From CAWANP01 sp963783445 (GTDB lineage: Bacteria > Chloroflexota > Anaerolineae > JAAYZQ01): a DNA stretch of 64,000 nucleotides. The position numbers were made by a program, and so were the translations under genes. The notes beneath the pieces are model-generated. The model was given only the letters and a program-made list of their open reading frames with translations. It was not told the origin of the DNA and did not search any database. The stretch lies in assembly GCA_963783445.1 (NCBI GenBank), contig CAWANP010000003.1, positions 1 through 64,000 of the forward strand, in the 5' to 3' direction. Of the stretch, positions 18,596-27,333 are shown one piece after another (positions within the stretch are counted from its first letter, which is position 1; each line of letters begins with the position of its first letter).

Positions 18596-19651
18596 ATGAG
18601 GTCAAGTGCGCAGTTTTTCGACCAGCCGGATGATGCGAGCGCCTGGGACAGCCTGGTCGTTTCCTCCGGAGGGCACGTCCTGCAAAGCTGGGCCTGGGGC
18701 CAACTGAAATCTGGCTTCGGTTGGCATGTTCAGAGACTGAAATTTGGCTCTGCTCGCGCCCAGATACTGTACCGCAACCTGCCCGGCGGATTGGGTACTA
18801 TCGCCTACGTTCCCAAAGGACCTGTTGTGGATTCTGCCCTATCGTCGGGCGGCCAGGTTGCCCTGCAGGAGTTGCTGGAGGCCATTCAGCCCCACGCCAG
18901 GCGAATGCGGGCCATCTGCCTAAAGATCGAGCCCGATGAGGTAGACGATCCAGCCCTGGCCAGGCGCCTGATGTCCATGGGCTTTGAAGCTAGCCCCCAG
19001 CCGATCCAACCCGGCCGCACCATCGCAGTAGATCTCCAAGGCGAGCCGGATGCAATTCTGCAACGGATGAAGCAGAAAACGCGCTACAACATCCGCCTGG
19101 CAGGGCGGAAAGGCGTAACAATTCGAGCTGGGGAGGAGGGTGATCTCCAGAATTTTTACGACCTCATGGAAACCACCGCTGAACGGGACGGTTTTGGCAT
19201 CCACAGCCAAGCCTACTATGAAACCGTGTATCGGTTGTTTGTTCAGCCGGGACGAGGCTGCCTGTTGCTGGCCGAGCACGAGGGGAAACTGCTGGCAGGG
19301 CTGGTGGTAATGGCCACAGGCGACACGGCCTGCTACATGTACGGCGCCTCGTCCAGCGAGAGCCGCAACCTGATGCCCACTTATCTGCTCCAGTGGCAGG
19401 CGATGCTCTGGGCCAGGGAGCAGGGCTGTCGCGTCTATGACCTGTGGGGCGTGCCTGATGAGGAGGAATCCACGCTTGAGTCTGATTTTACCAAAAGGAG
19501 CGATGGCCTGTGGGGCGTCTATCGATTCAAGCGAGGCTTTGGCGGGCGTTTGGTACGAACCATCGGCGCCTGGGACCTGGTCTACTCGCCCCTGCGATAC
19601 CAGCTTTATAAAGGTGCGTTGGGCTGGCTCAACCGCAGACAGGCTGACTGA
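18596..19651 (+). CDS. FemAB/FemX-family peptidyltransferase (first of a tandem pair)
   Basis: FemAB proteins transfer amino acids from aminoacyl-tRNA onto the lipid II stem peptide to build interpeptide bridges. The product has 351 residues. The duplicated GNAT-like fold is visible as LQSWAWGQLKSGFGW and AYVPKGPVVD in the first half and MKQKTRYNIRLAGRKGV, MYGASSSESRNLMPTYLLQW and VYDLWGVPDE in the second. The longer open frame upstream (to 17933) overlaps ecfT and is rejected in favour of ATG 18596 beside the promoter. It overlaps the next, paralogous gene by one base (TGATG), so the two are coupled. Which amino acid is added is unknown. Confidence 0.9.
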   Translation: MRSSAQFFDQPDDASAWDSLVVSSGGHVLQSWAWGQLKSGFGWHVQRLKFGSARAQILYRNLPGGLGTIAYVPKGPVVDSALSSGGQVALQELLEAIQPHARRMRAICLKIEPDEVDDPALARRLMSMGFEASPQPIQPGRTIAVDLQGEPDAILQRMKQKTRYNIRLAGRKGVTIRAGEEGDLQNFYDLMETTAERDGFGIHSQAYYETVYRLFVQPGRGCLLLAEHEGKLLAGLVVMATGDTACYMYGASSSESRNLMPTYLLQWQAMLWAREQGCRVYDLWGVPDEEESTLESDFTKRSDGLWGVYRFKRGFGGRLVRTIGAWDLVYSPLRYQLYKGALGWLNRRQAD

Positions 19652-20743
19652 TGCACACCATCCAAATCAGCGAGGCTCACGATTGGGATCATAGACTGCT
19701 AGCCCTACCCAATCCCCAGATTCTTCAGAGCTGGGAGTGGGGCGAGTTCAAGGCCAGGCACGGCTGGCGCGCCACGCGCCTGCTCTGGCAAGAGAATGGG
19801 CAAGCCATGGCCGCCGCGTCGGTGCTGCAGCGCAAAATGCAGCATTTCCCTTTACCTCTCCTGTACGTACCCAAAGGACCGCTGCTCGACTGGACCAATC
19901 AACCGCTGGTTGAGCATGTCCTGGCCGATCTGGAGGCCCTGGCCCGGCAGCGAAGAGCGATCTGTATCAAAATCGACCCTGACGTGTACTATCCAGATCG
20001 CGCGCCGGAATTTTCGCCAAGACCGGTATGCGCTCTGGACACAACCCCCCTCCTGGAACAGCGTGGCTGGCGCTACTCAGATGAACAGATCCAGTTCTGC
20101 AACACGGTTCTGCTGGATCTGAGATAGTTCTGAAGGGGACTTGCTAGCGGAGATGAAGTCGAAAACTCGTTACAATGTCCGGCTGGCCGCACGCCGTGGG
20201 GTGACCATACGCCAAGGTACGGCGACTGACCTGGATCCCTTCTACCAACTCTATGCCGAAACGTCCCAAAGAGACGGCTTCCTCATCCGTACCCTGGACT
20301 ATTACCGCGACGCATGGGGTAGCTTTCTGGCAGCCGGGTTGGCCCATCTCCTCCTGGCTGAGGTCGAGGGCGAAGCCGTGGCCGGGCTCATCCTCTTTAC
20401 CTTTGGTCCAACAGCCTGGTACATGTACGGAGCCTCGTCAACCCGTCACCGCAAGACCATGCCCAACAATCTGCTGCAGTGGGAGGCCATCCGCAGGGCC
20501 AAGGCCGCCGGCTGCAGCCTGTACGACTTGTGGGGCGCCCCCAATCAACTGGACGATTCGGACCCCATGTGGGGTGTGGTGCGCTTCAAGCTAGGACTGG
20601 GAGGTCAGGTGGCCCAAGGGATCGGAGCCTGGGATTTCCCCGGCAGCCGGACCGGGTACCGGTTGTTTACCAGCATTCTGCCTCGCTATGTGGGCTGGTT
20701 GCAGAGGCGCCAGCAAGGCCGGGAAGCGACAGTGGAAGCGTAA
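19651..20743 (+). CDS. FemAB/FemX-family peptidyltransferase (second of the pair, one frameshift)
   Basis: This is a paralogue of the preceding gene with the same landmarks: LQSWEWGEFKARHGW, LYVPKGPLLD, MKSKTRYNVRLAARRGV, MYGASSTRHRKTMPNNLLQW and LYDLWGAPNQ. The frame breaks near 20120. The upstream part ends LLDL, and the continuation DSSEGDLLAEMKSK is one base out of phase. Joined, it makes about 363 residues, family length. All motifs flank the break intact, so an indel error is plausible. If real, only the first copy would be functional. Confidence 0.87.
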
Positions 20744-20750
20744 AGGGGCG

Positions 20751-21440
20751 ATGACGTATTCGGGGCAGCGGGGGTACAAGTACTTTGACCTGATCATGGC
20801 CCTCTTTGTGGCCGTGCTTTTGATCAGCAACATCGCCTCGACCAAGATCCTAAAGTTGGGCCCTTTCACTTTTGACGGCGGGACATTGCTCTTTCCCATC
20901 AGTTACATTTTCGGTGACATCCTGACAGAGGTCTATGGCTACCAGCGCAGCCGGCGGGTCATTTGGGTTGGATTTGGGTGCGCCGCGTTGATGGCAGTGG
21001 TCCTCATGGTCGTGGGGGCCCTACCCCCAGCCGATGGATGGGAGTACCAGAATGCCTATGAAGCCATCCTGGGGGCCACGCCGCGCATCGTACTCGCCTC
21101 TCTCATCGCCTACTTTGCCGGGGAGTTTAGCAACTCTTACACACTGGCCAAGATGAAGGTCCTGACCCAGGGCCGCTGGCTTTGGACCAGGACCATCGGC
21201 AGCACGCTGGTGGGCCAGGGCGTGGATACAGTTCTCTTTGTGACCATCGCTTTCGCCGGTGTGCTGCCCTGGTCCCTGTTTTGGAGCATCATCATCTCCA
21301 ACTATATCTTCAAGTGCGGCTTGGAAGCGGTCATGACGCCCATCACCTACCGCGTCACAGGGTTTTTGAAGCGGGAGGAAAATGAGGACGTGTATGACAT
21401 TGATACGGACTTTAATCCATTCAAGGTTCATGAGGCGTGA
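20751..21440 (+). CDS. Queuosine-precursor (YhhQ/VUT family) transporter
   Basis: This membrane protein family imports 7-cyano/7-aminomethyl-7-deazaguanine for queuosine tRNA modification. The product has 229 residues with six hydrophobic segments. Family hallmarks are LLISNIASTKIL, LLFPISYIFGDILTEVYGY and FAGEFSNSYTLAKMK. I chose ATG 20751 with AAAGGGG just upstream; the open frame extends into the previous gene. It lies 7 bp after femX2 and 15 bp before era, and probably shares their transcript. Confidence 0.9.
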   Translation: MTYSGQRGYKYFDLIMALFVAVLLISNIASTKILKLGPFTFDGGTLLFPISYIFGDILTEVYGYQRSRRVIWVGFGCAALMAVVLMVVGALPPADGWEYQNAYEAILGATPRIVLASLIAYFAGEFSNSYTLAKMKVLTQGRWLWTRTIGSTLVGQGVDTVLFVTIAFAGVLPWSLFWSIIISNYIFKCGLEAVMTPITYRVTGFLKREENEDVYDIDTDFNPFKVHEA

Positions 21441-21455
21441 TACGGGAGGCGTAGG

Positions 21456-22433
21456 ATGAGCACAGACCCAATGATAGAAGAAGACCTGGCGGAACTCTTG
21501 ATGCCAGAGGACCTGCCGCCGGATCACAAGTCTGGCTTTGTGGCCGTGGTGGGCAAGCCCAATGCGGGCAAGTCGACGCTGATGAACGCCTACCTGGGTC
21601 AAAAGATCGCCATCGTTTCCCCAAAACCACAGACGACGCGCAACCGGCTTCTGGGTATCCTGACACTGGAACGGGAACGAGGCGATATCGCCGACGCGCA
21701 GATCATCTTTGTGGACACACCGGGCATCCACCAGCCACTACACGACCTGGGCACGTATATGGTCGAGACGGCCGTCCGCGCTATCCCCGACGCCGAAGTC
21801 GTACTTTTCCTGGTGGACGTCTCGCGGCTACCCGGCGACGAAGACCGCCAGATCGCAGAGATCCTTCGCGAGCAATGCCGAGTACCGGTGCTCCTGGTTC
21901 TGAACAAAGGCGATCTACTGCCACCGGAAGCGGCGACCGAGCACGTAGAAGCTTACCAGGCATTGGGCAAGTTTGATGAGTCGTTCCTGATCTCGGCGCT
22001 CCAGGGCGACAAACTGGACGAATTGCTTGGAGAAACCGTCAAGCAGCTACCCTTCGGTCCCCGCTACTACCCAGAGGAACAGGTGACCGACCAGCAATTG
22101 CGCTTCATGGCCGCCGAACTGGTTCGCGAGCAAGTGATCCGTCACCTGCGACAAGAAATACCATACTCGGTAGCAGTCATTGTCCAGGAGTTCAAGGAGC
22201 GCAGTGAGAACATGACCTATATCAGCGCCAACATTTTTGTGGAGCGTGATACCCAAAAAGCCATCATCCTGGGCCATCGCGGGGACATGATCAAGCGCAT
22301 CGGCAAAGATGCCCGGTACGAGATCGAAAAACTGTTGGGCACGCGCGTTTATCTGGAACTTTGGGTCAAGGTCAGAAAGAAATGGCGCAAGAATGAACAG
22401 GAACTGCGACGGTTGGGATACGCCCTGTCCTAG
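21456..22433 (+). CDS. era: GTPase Era
   Basis: Era binds the 3' end of 16S rRNA and is needed for small-subunit maturation. G1 is GKPNAGKST, the G2 region PQTTRNR, G3 DTPG and G4 NKGD. The C-terminal KH domain carries its loop in LGHRGDMIKRIG. At 325 residues it is about 25 longer than usual because of an acidic N-terminal extension (MIEEDLAELLMPEDLPPD). A GGAGG-like ribosome site precedes the ATG. Confidence 0.97.
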   Translation: MSTDPMIEEDLAELLMPEDLPPDHKSGFVAVVGKPNAGKSTLMNAYLGQKIAIVSPKPQTTRNRLLGILTLERERGDIADAQIIFVDTPGIHQPLHDLGTYMVETAVRAIPDAEVVLFLVDVSRLPGDEDRQIAEILREQCRVPVLLVLNKGDLLPPEAATEHVEAYQALGKFDESFLISALQGDKLDELLGETVKQLPFGPRYYPEEQVTDQQLRFMAAELVREQVIRHLRQEIPYSVAVIVQEFKERSENMTYISANIFVERDTQKAIILGHRGDMIKRIGKDARYEIEKLLGTRVYLELWVKVRKKWRKNEQELRRLGYALS

Positions 22434-22504
22434 ATGCGCAGATCCTGCCCCCGGGCATGGCAGATCTCGCGCCACAGTACCATAGCGTTGTAGGAGAGTA
22501 AGAC

Positions 22505-23542
22505 ATGAAGCAGTCATCCCAAGATCCCCGGTGGGACTCTTCCAGTCCAACTCGGGGTGATTTCACAATTCGGGACTTTGCCTTCGAGAGCGGTGAACTA
22601 CTCCCAGAGCTAAGGATCCATTACGCTACGCTTGGATCCCCTTCTCGGGACAAGACCGGCGAGGTACGCAACGCCGTATTGATCTTGCACGGTACCGGCG
22701 GGAGCGGCAAAGCATTTCTGAGAGATCAGTTTGCCGGAGAGCTGTTCGAACCAGGACAGTTGCTGGACGCGAGCAAGTACTATATTGTCCTCCCGGACGG
22801 CATCGGGCACGGCCAGTCGAGCAAGCCAAGCGATGGGCTGCGAGCGCGCTTCCCGCGCTATGCCTACCACGATATGGTCCGGGCCCAATTTCAGCTCCTC
22901 ACAGAAGAGCTAGGGGTGAACCATCTGCGACTGGTGATGGGTACCTCCATGGGGGGCATGCATACCTGGATCTGGGGAGAACGCTACCCCGACTTTATGG
23001 ACGCGCTCATGCCTCTGGCCTGCCTGCCCGTGCAGATTGCGGGACGGAACCGGATGACGAGGCGCATGATCATGGATGCAATCCGGAACGATCCCGAGTG
23101 GCAGGGTGGCGAGTACAAGATGCAGCCACGAGGCCTTACGTCGGCGATCTACACCTTGCTGTTTATGGTCAGCAGTCCCTTACAGTGGCAGGAAAAGGCA
23201 CCCACTCTCGCTGAGGCAGACCACTTCTTTGACGAACTGGTCAACAACATGGTAGCCGATCGGGATGCGAACGATCTGTTGTACCAGGTCGATGCCTCGC
23301 GCGACTATGACCCGGCCCCGGCGCTGGAGCAGATTACGGCTCCCCTGCTGGCCATCAACACAGCTGACGATCAGGTCAACCCACCAGAACTGGGGATCCT
23401 GCAACGAGAGATCCAGCGGATCAAACGGGGGGACTATGTGTTGATTCCCATAAGCGGTGAGACGCGGGGTCACGTGACCCACTCGCTGCCCGCAGTCTGG
23501 AAGCCATACCTTGCCCGGCTGCTGGAAGAATCGAAAGGCTGA
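22505..23542 (+). CDS. MetX-like alpha/beta hydrolase (homoserine acetyltransferase family)
   Basis: The 345-residue product is an alpha/beta-hydrolase of the homoserine O-acyltransferase superfamily. The oxyanion region is ILHGTGGSG, the nucleophile Ser is in GTSMGGMHTW, the acid is in NTADDQVNPPE and the His in GHVTHS. Homoserine-binding residues cannot be judged by eye. No methionine genes are near, so it may be a hydrolase or acyltransferase for another substrate. A short hydrophilic N-terminus (RWDSSSPTRGDFTIRDF) and GLRARFPRYAYHDMV are typical of the non-MetX branch. ATG 22505 follows GGAGAGTAAGAC. Confidence 0.85.
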   Translation: MKQSSQDPRWDSSSPTRGDFTIRDFAFESGELLPELRIHYATLGSPSRDKTGEVRNAVLILHGTGGSGKAFLRDQFAGELFEPGQLLDASKYYIVLPDGIGHGQSSKPSDGLRARFPRYAYHDMVRAQFQLLTEELGVNHLRLVMGTSMGGMHTWIWGERYPDFMDALMPLACLPVQIAGRNRMTRRMIMDAIRNDPEWQGGEYKMQPRGLTSAIYTLLFMVSSPLQWQEKAPTLAEADHFFDELVNNMVADRDANDLLYQVDASRDYDPAPALEQITAPLLAINTADDQVNPPELGILQREIQRIKRGDYVLIPISGETRGHVTHSLPAVWKPYLARLLEESKG

Positions 23543-23575
23543 AGCGAACGACCATTCCACACATAGGAGTGAGCA

Positions 23576-23980
23576 ATGCAGAGACCAGGAAAGATCCAAT
23601 CGCAGATTACGTTTCTTTATTATCCGGACATCGAGCCCATCTCCTCATTCTATGAAAACGTCCTGGGCCTTGAGTTGGTGGAGGACCAGGGATGGGCCAA
23701 GATCTATCGTACCAGCGGGAACGCTTTCCTGGGGCTCGTGGCCGGGGACAAGGGGTTTCACAAACCCCAGGAAGAGAACGCCGTGCTCGTCACGCTGGCC
23801 GTGGCCGACGTGCCTGGCTGGTACGACTATCTCAAGGGCAAGGGAGTAAAGCTGCTGACGCACATCAAGCACTCGGAAGAGATCCAGGTAACTTGTTTCT
23901 TCTTCGAGGACCCTGGGGGCTATACCTACGAGGTCGAGCAGTTTCTGAAACCAGAGCTGGCCGAGGTCTTCCACCAGTAG
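23576..23980 (+). CDS. VOC/glyoxalase-fold protein
   Basis: This 134-residue single-module vicinal-oxygen-chelate protein has two beta-alpha-beta-beta-beta halves: TFLYYPDIEPISSFYENVLG, then a second half with FFFEDPGGYTYEVEQFL. The closing Glu in YEVEQF is a typical metal-ligand position, and an early His is not obvious. It could be a glyoxalase, dioxygenase or resistance-type protein. It lies 33 bp after the MetX-like gene and is probably cotranscribed. Substrate unknown. Confidence 0.8.
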   Translation: MQRPGKIQSQITFLYYPDIEPISSFYENVLGLELVEDQGWAKIYRTSGNAFLGLVAGDKGFHKPQEENAVLVTLAVADVPGWYDYLKGKGVKLLTHIKHSEEIQVTCFFFEDPGGYTYEVEQFLKPELAEVFHQ

Positions 23981-24109
23981 ATACGATCCCTGTAAAGGTA
24001 GGGGCCTTGAGCGTTTGAGCAAGCTGTCAGGACTTCGCCAAGATGGCCACGGTGACCAGTTCCGGTCAGACACTCGCAAGGAGACCCCCACGGACACGAG
24101 GAGGATGAT

Positions 24110-25123
24110 ATGGAATATCGGACATTGGGCAGAACCGGCGTGCAGGTGTCAGCCCTATGCCTGGGCTCGGGCAATTTTGGCAGCCCGTCCTCGGAGGAGA
24201 CATCACGCCAGGTCATGCAGGCTGCACTGGATGCAGGCATCAATTTCTTCGATACGGCCAACTATTACAACGATTGCGAAAGCGAGCGGATCATTGGTCG
24301 TTTCTTGAATGATACCGGCCAGCGGGATCGGGTAGTTCTACTCACCAAGGTCTTCTATCCTGTCGGTGATGGCCCGAACAACCAGGGGCTCAGCCGCTAC
24401 CATATCATGCGCGCCTGCGAGGACTCTTTGCGGCGGCTCAAGACGGACCATATTGACATCTATGTGACCCATCGTTCGGCCAGCTCTGTCATACCGGTAG
24501 ACGAGACGCTGGGAACCCTGACCGATCTGGTCTGCCAGGGTAAAGTCCGCTACATTGGTTGCTCCACACATCCGGCCTGGGAGATCATGGAGGCGCTGAT
24601 GGTCAGCGAAGCGAAGGGCTATGCTCGATACGTCGTCGAATCATCGCCCTACAATCTCCTGGACCGGCGTGTGGAAAACGAGCGGGTGCCCCTATGCCAG
24701 CGGTACGGCCTGGCGATGGTGCCCTGGTCGCCCATCGCCATGGGCATGCTGGCCGGCCGCTATCCCGTGGACCAGCCCTTCCCCGAGGGATCGAGGGCAG
24801 CAGCCAACCCGCAGGGAATCTATGCCCAGCGGATCAATCGCAGGGGGTTGCAGACCGCGGCACGTGTACCCGAGATAGCGAACCGATACGGACTAACACC
24901 GGCGCAGGCATCTCTGCTATGGGTAAAAGATCAACCGGGCGTGACTTCGCCCATCATCGGCCCCCGCAACGCGGAGCAGTTGCAGGAGATGTTGGAAATT
25001 GCCTCGATGCAAGCCGATGCTGAGTTATGCGCGGCCTTTGACGATCTCAACCCGCCGGGCATGGCCGTGTCCCATTTCCACAATACAAGCGGCTGGATGA
25101 AAGCCACCGTGCCACAAGACTAG
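24110..25123 (+). CDS. Aldo/keto reductase
   Basis: This is an NADPH-dependent aldehyde/ketone reductase with a TIM-barrel fold, 337 residues. It starts MEYRTLGRTGVQVSALCLG, the classic family opening. The catalytic tetrad is visible: Asp and Tyr in FFDTANYYND, Lys in LLTKVFYP and His in IYVTHRSAS. The cofactor-binding end reads TSPIIGPRNAEQLQEML. Resemblance is to the D-threo-aldose/YghZ-type branch. AGGAGGATGAT provides the ribosome site. It may share a transcript with the VOC gene 129 bp upstream. Confidence 0.92.
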   Translation: MEYRTLGRTGVQVSALCLGSGNFGSPSSEETSRQVMQAALDAGINFFDTANYYNDCESERIIGRFLNDTGQRDRVVLLTKVFYPVGDGPNNQGLSRYHIMRACEDSLRRLKTDHIDIYVTHRSASSVIPVDETLGTLTDLVCQGKVRYIGCSTHPAWEIMEALMVSEAKGYARYVVESSPYNLLDRRVENERVPLCQRYGLAMVPWSPIAMGMLAGRYPVDQPFPEGSRAAANPQGIYAQRINRRGLQTAARVPEIANRYGLTPAQASLLWVKDQPGVTSPIIGPRNAEQLQEMLEIASMQADAELCAAFDDLNPPGMAVSHFHNTSGWMKATVPQD

Positions 25124-25161
25124 AAAATTCAAGCCTACAATCTACGAGTGGAGAAAACGAG

Positions 25162-26469
25162 ATGAATTTGAACCTACCATGCGGACAATGCGGTTTCCCG
25201 GATGCCTTCCGAGACAAGATTTTGCCCCTGCGGGCCAGGGCCGAGGTAAGGAATGAGTGGCTAAGACAGAGGCTGGACGAGATCCTGCCCGAGATCATGA
25301 AGCGTGAAGGCTTTGACATGTGGATCGTGGTTGCCAGAGAGTATAACGAGGATCCGGTGATCATGAGCATGCTGCCCCAGCCAGCTATGTCGGCGCGACG
25401 GCGGACGATTCTGGCTTTTTACCTAAAAGAGGATGGGAGCGTTGAGCGTCTGACACTAGATCGCTATGGGCTCGGTGAGTATTACACAGCTGCCTGGGAT
25501 CCCGACCAGCAGGAACAGCACGATTGCCTGAGCAAGATCGTGAGAGAACGGGATCCCAATGTGATTGGAGTCAACGTAGCTCGCGACTCTGCCTTTGGCG
25601 ATGGGCTGACACACAGTGAGTATGAACGTCTGTCGGAGGCCCTGGGCGAGACCTATATGAGCCGGACCCGGAGCGCGGCGCGTCTGGCTATTGGCTGGCT
25701 CGAACGCAGGAGTGAAGCCGAACTGACCGTTTACCCTGGTATCGCTGAGGTCGGTCATGCCATCATCGCGGAGGCATTTTCCAGCCGTGTTATCCAACCA
25801 GGCATTACGACAACGGCTGATGTCGAGTGGTGGATGCGTCAGAAGATCCTCGATCTGGGTCTGCGCGCCTGGTTCCAGCCCACGGTGGACATCCAGGCCG
25901 CCGGCCAGGGCTTCCATCTGCCAGGCGCAAGCCATGCAGATGCCCCAAGAAGCCTGATCCTGCCCGGCGACCTGCTGCACTGCGACGTAGGGTTTCATTA
26001 CCTGGGTCTGGCGACAGATCAGCAGCAAAACGCCTACGTCCTCAGGCCAGGTGAAACAGATGCCCCCGATGGACTCCGGCTGGCTCTAGCGGAAGGGAAC
26101 AGACTCCAAGATATTTTAGCAGACGCGATGGTCACGGGCAAAACGGGGAACGAGATCCTGGGGGCAGCCCTTGAGCAGGCCAAGGCCGAGGGCCTTAGCC
26201 CCAGTATCTACACCCATCCCCTGGGCTACCACGGTCACGGCGCCGGTCCGACCATCGGCCTCTGGGATCGTCAGGAAGGCGTGCCGGGCAGGGGAGACTA
26301 TGAGCTGTTTGACGACACCGTCTATGCCATCGAACTGAACGTCGCCAAAGAGATTGCAGAGTGGGATGGACAGCGGGTAGTAATGGCTCTGGAAGAGGAT
26401 GCGGCGTTCAGCCAAGGGGGGCTGCAGTGGCTGCCGAGCAGGCAGACTACATTGCATCTTGTTGGGTAG
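25162..26469 (+). CDS. M24-family metallopeptidase (Xaa-Pro aminopeptidase-like)
   Basis: The product has 435 residues: an N-terminal creatinase-like domain and a C-terminal pita-bread metallopeptidase domain. The five metal ligands can be picked out: Asp in LLHCDVGFHY, Asp in GLATDQQQN, His in THPLGYHGHGAGP, Glu in VYAIELNVA and Glu in VMALEEDAAF. It should therefore be catalytically competent, cleaving Xaa-Pro or a related small substrate. An unusual Cys-rich N-terminus (LPCGQCGF) precedes the first domain. It follows the aldo/keto reductase by 38 bp. Confidence 0.88.
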   Translation: MNLNLPCGQCGFPDAFRDKILPLRARAEVRNEWLRQRLDEILPEIMKREGFDMWIVVAREYNEDPVIMSMLPQPAMSARRRTILAFYLKEDGSVERLTLDRYGLGEYYTAAWDPDQQEQHDCLSKIVRERDPNVIGVNVARDSAFGDGLTHSEYERLSEALGETYMSRTRSAARLAIGWLERRSEAELTVYPGIAEVGHAIIAEAFSSRVIQPGITTTADVEWWMRQKILDLGLRAWFQPTVDIQAAGQGFHLPGASHADAPRSLILPGDLLHCDVGFHYLGLATDQQQNAYVLRPGETDAPDGLRLALAEGNRLQDILADAMVTGKTGNEILGAALEQAKAEGLSPSIYTHPLGYHGHGAGPTIGLWDRQEGVPGRGDYELFDDTVYAIELNVAKEIAEWDGQRVVMALEEDAAFSQGGLQWLPSRQTTLHLVG

Positions 26470-26573
26470 CTGGGAGCCGCCGCGTTGAGGCAGCATCCTA
26501 GCACGCTCTGGCCAGACCACGGTCGGAGGGGAGGTATGCTCAACTCGGTCTGGGAAGACGAATACTTGTAGAG

Positions 26574-26608
26574 AGCACCCCCGGTTCGCCAAGGGACTCG
26601 GGGGTGCT
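26574..26608. terminator. Bidirectional terminator hairpin between convergent genes
   Basis: AGCACCCCCG (26574-26583) pairs with CGGGGGTGCT (26599-26608) across a 15-base loop. It sits between the M24 peptidase (plus) and the DUF4342 gene (minus) and could end both. On the plus side it is followed by TCTGATTTG, a weak T-tract. Confidence 0.7.
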
Positions 26609-26626
26609 TCTGATTTGCGGTAGTTG

Positions 26627-26971
26627 CTATTCTTCGGCGGGTGGGTCGTCACGCTCGACGCGCACCACACAACCGGTGAGTAGCGCCCCCACACCGACAA
26701 CGGCAGTGATGACAGGCATGTAGAAGGCCAGTATCAAACTGGCGCCAATTCCCATAACCATGGGGATATCCACCAGGACACGGTCGTTGCGCATGACGGT
26801 GATGCGCCTGGCTGTGCCCTCACGGACAATGTCGTTTAGTGTCTGGAACAGATCCTCTGCCTGGACCTTGATCTCTTCGGTTGTGGTCCGCTCGGCCTGA
26901 GCCGTCTCCTCGGCCTGATCCTCAATCACCTCGTCCATTGTCTCTGTGACAACAATCTCTTCCTCAGTCAT
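26627..26971 (-). CDS. DUF4342 small membrane protein
   Basis: The 114-residue product has an acidic N-terminus (MTEEEIVVTETMDEVIED). Next comes a DUF4342-like core (IKVQAEDLFQTLNDIVREGT, then RRITVMRNDRVLVDIP) and one or two membrane segments (GIGASLILAFYMPVITAVVG). The ATG at 26971 has AAAGGAGAGG eight bases upstream, so I prefer it to the longer open frame. DUF4342 proteins have no established function. A helical UBA-like part before a membrane anchor is characteristic. Confidence 0.85.
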   Translation of the reverse strand: MTEEEIVVTETMDEVIEDQAEETAQAERTTTEEIKVQAEDLFQTLNDIVREGTARRITVMRNDRVLVDIPMVMGIGASLILAFYMPVITAVVGVGALLTGCVVRVERDDPPAEE

Positions 26972-27003
26972 AGCAATCCTCTCCTTTGGATGATACTGCG
27001 TTC

Positions 27004-27291
27004 TCATGTCAGCCCGCACCAACTGCGGTCAATCATAATACGCCCGTACCGGTCAAAGGTTTCAGGATAACAGGTCAAAAGGGCGGCAAAGCCTGCGGCA
27101 AGATCGATGTCTTGGGCCACACCGAGGCAGTATCTGTAGATCACAACCGGGATTCGTAGGGTACCAGAATGCCCAAAGGTCAAGTACCCGCTAGGAAGGC
27201 GTATCTGCAGACTACTGCGTGCGAAAACGATGATGCCAGGGGTAAACAAGCCTCGCTCCAAGCCAGCAGGATTCAGCCGGAGCTTTGACAA
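27004..27291 (-). CDS. Doubtful hypothetical ORF
   Basis: A 95-codon open frame fills the gap between the divergent DUF4342 and beta-propeller genes. It reads IRLPSGYLTFGHSGTLRIPV, then AALLTCYPETFDRYGRIMID, which looks more protein-like than random. There is no ribosome site and I recognise no family. It would also occupy the region where the DUF4342 promoter should lie. It may be a remnant. Confidence 0.25.
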   Translation of the reverse strand: MSKLRLNPAGLERGLFTPGIIVFARSSLQIRLPSGYLTFGHSGTLRIPVVIYRYCLGVAQDIDLAAGFAALLTCYPETFDRYGRIMIDRSWCGLT

Positions 27292-27333
27292 GGGCCAGAG
27301 GATAGGTTAGACTGATGCCCATCTCGCGAAAGG

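Noticed and set aside
27004..27291. Sortase-like or signalling protein in the divergent gap
   Set aside because: TCYPETF is only vaguely sortase-like. No catalytic Arg context, no signal anchor and no ribosome site; kept only as a doubtful ORF.
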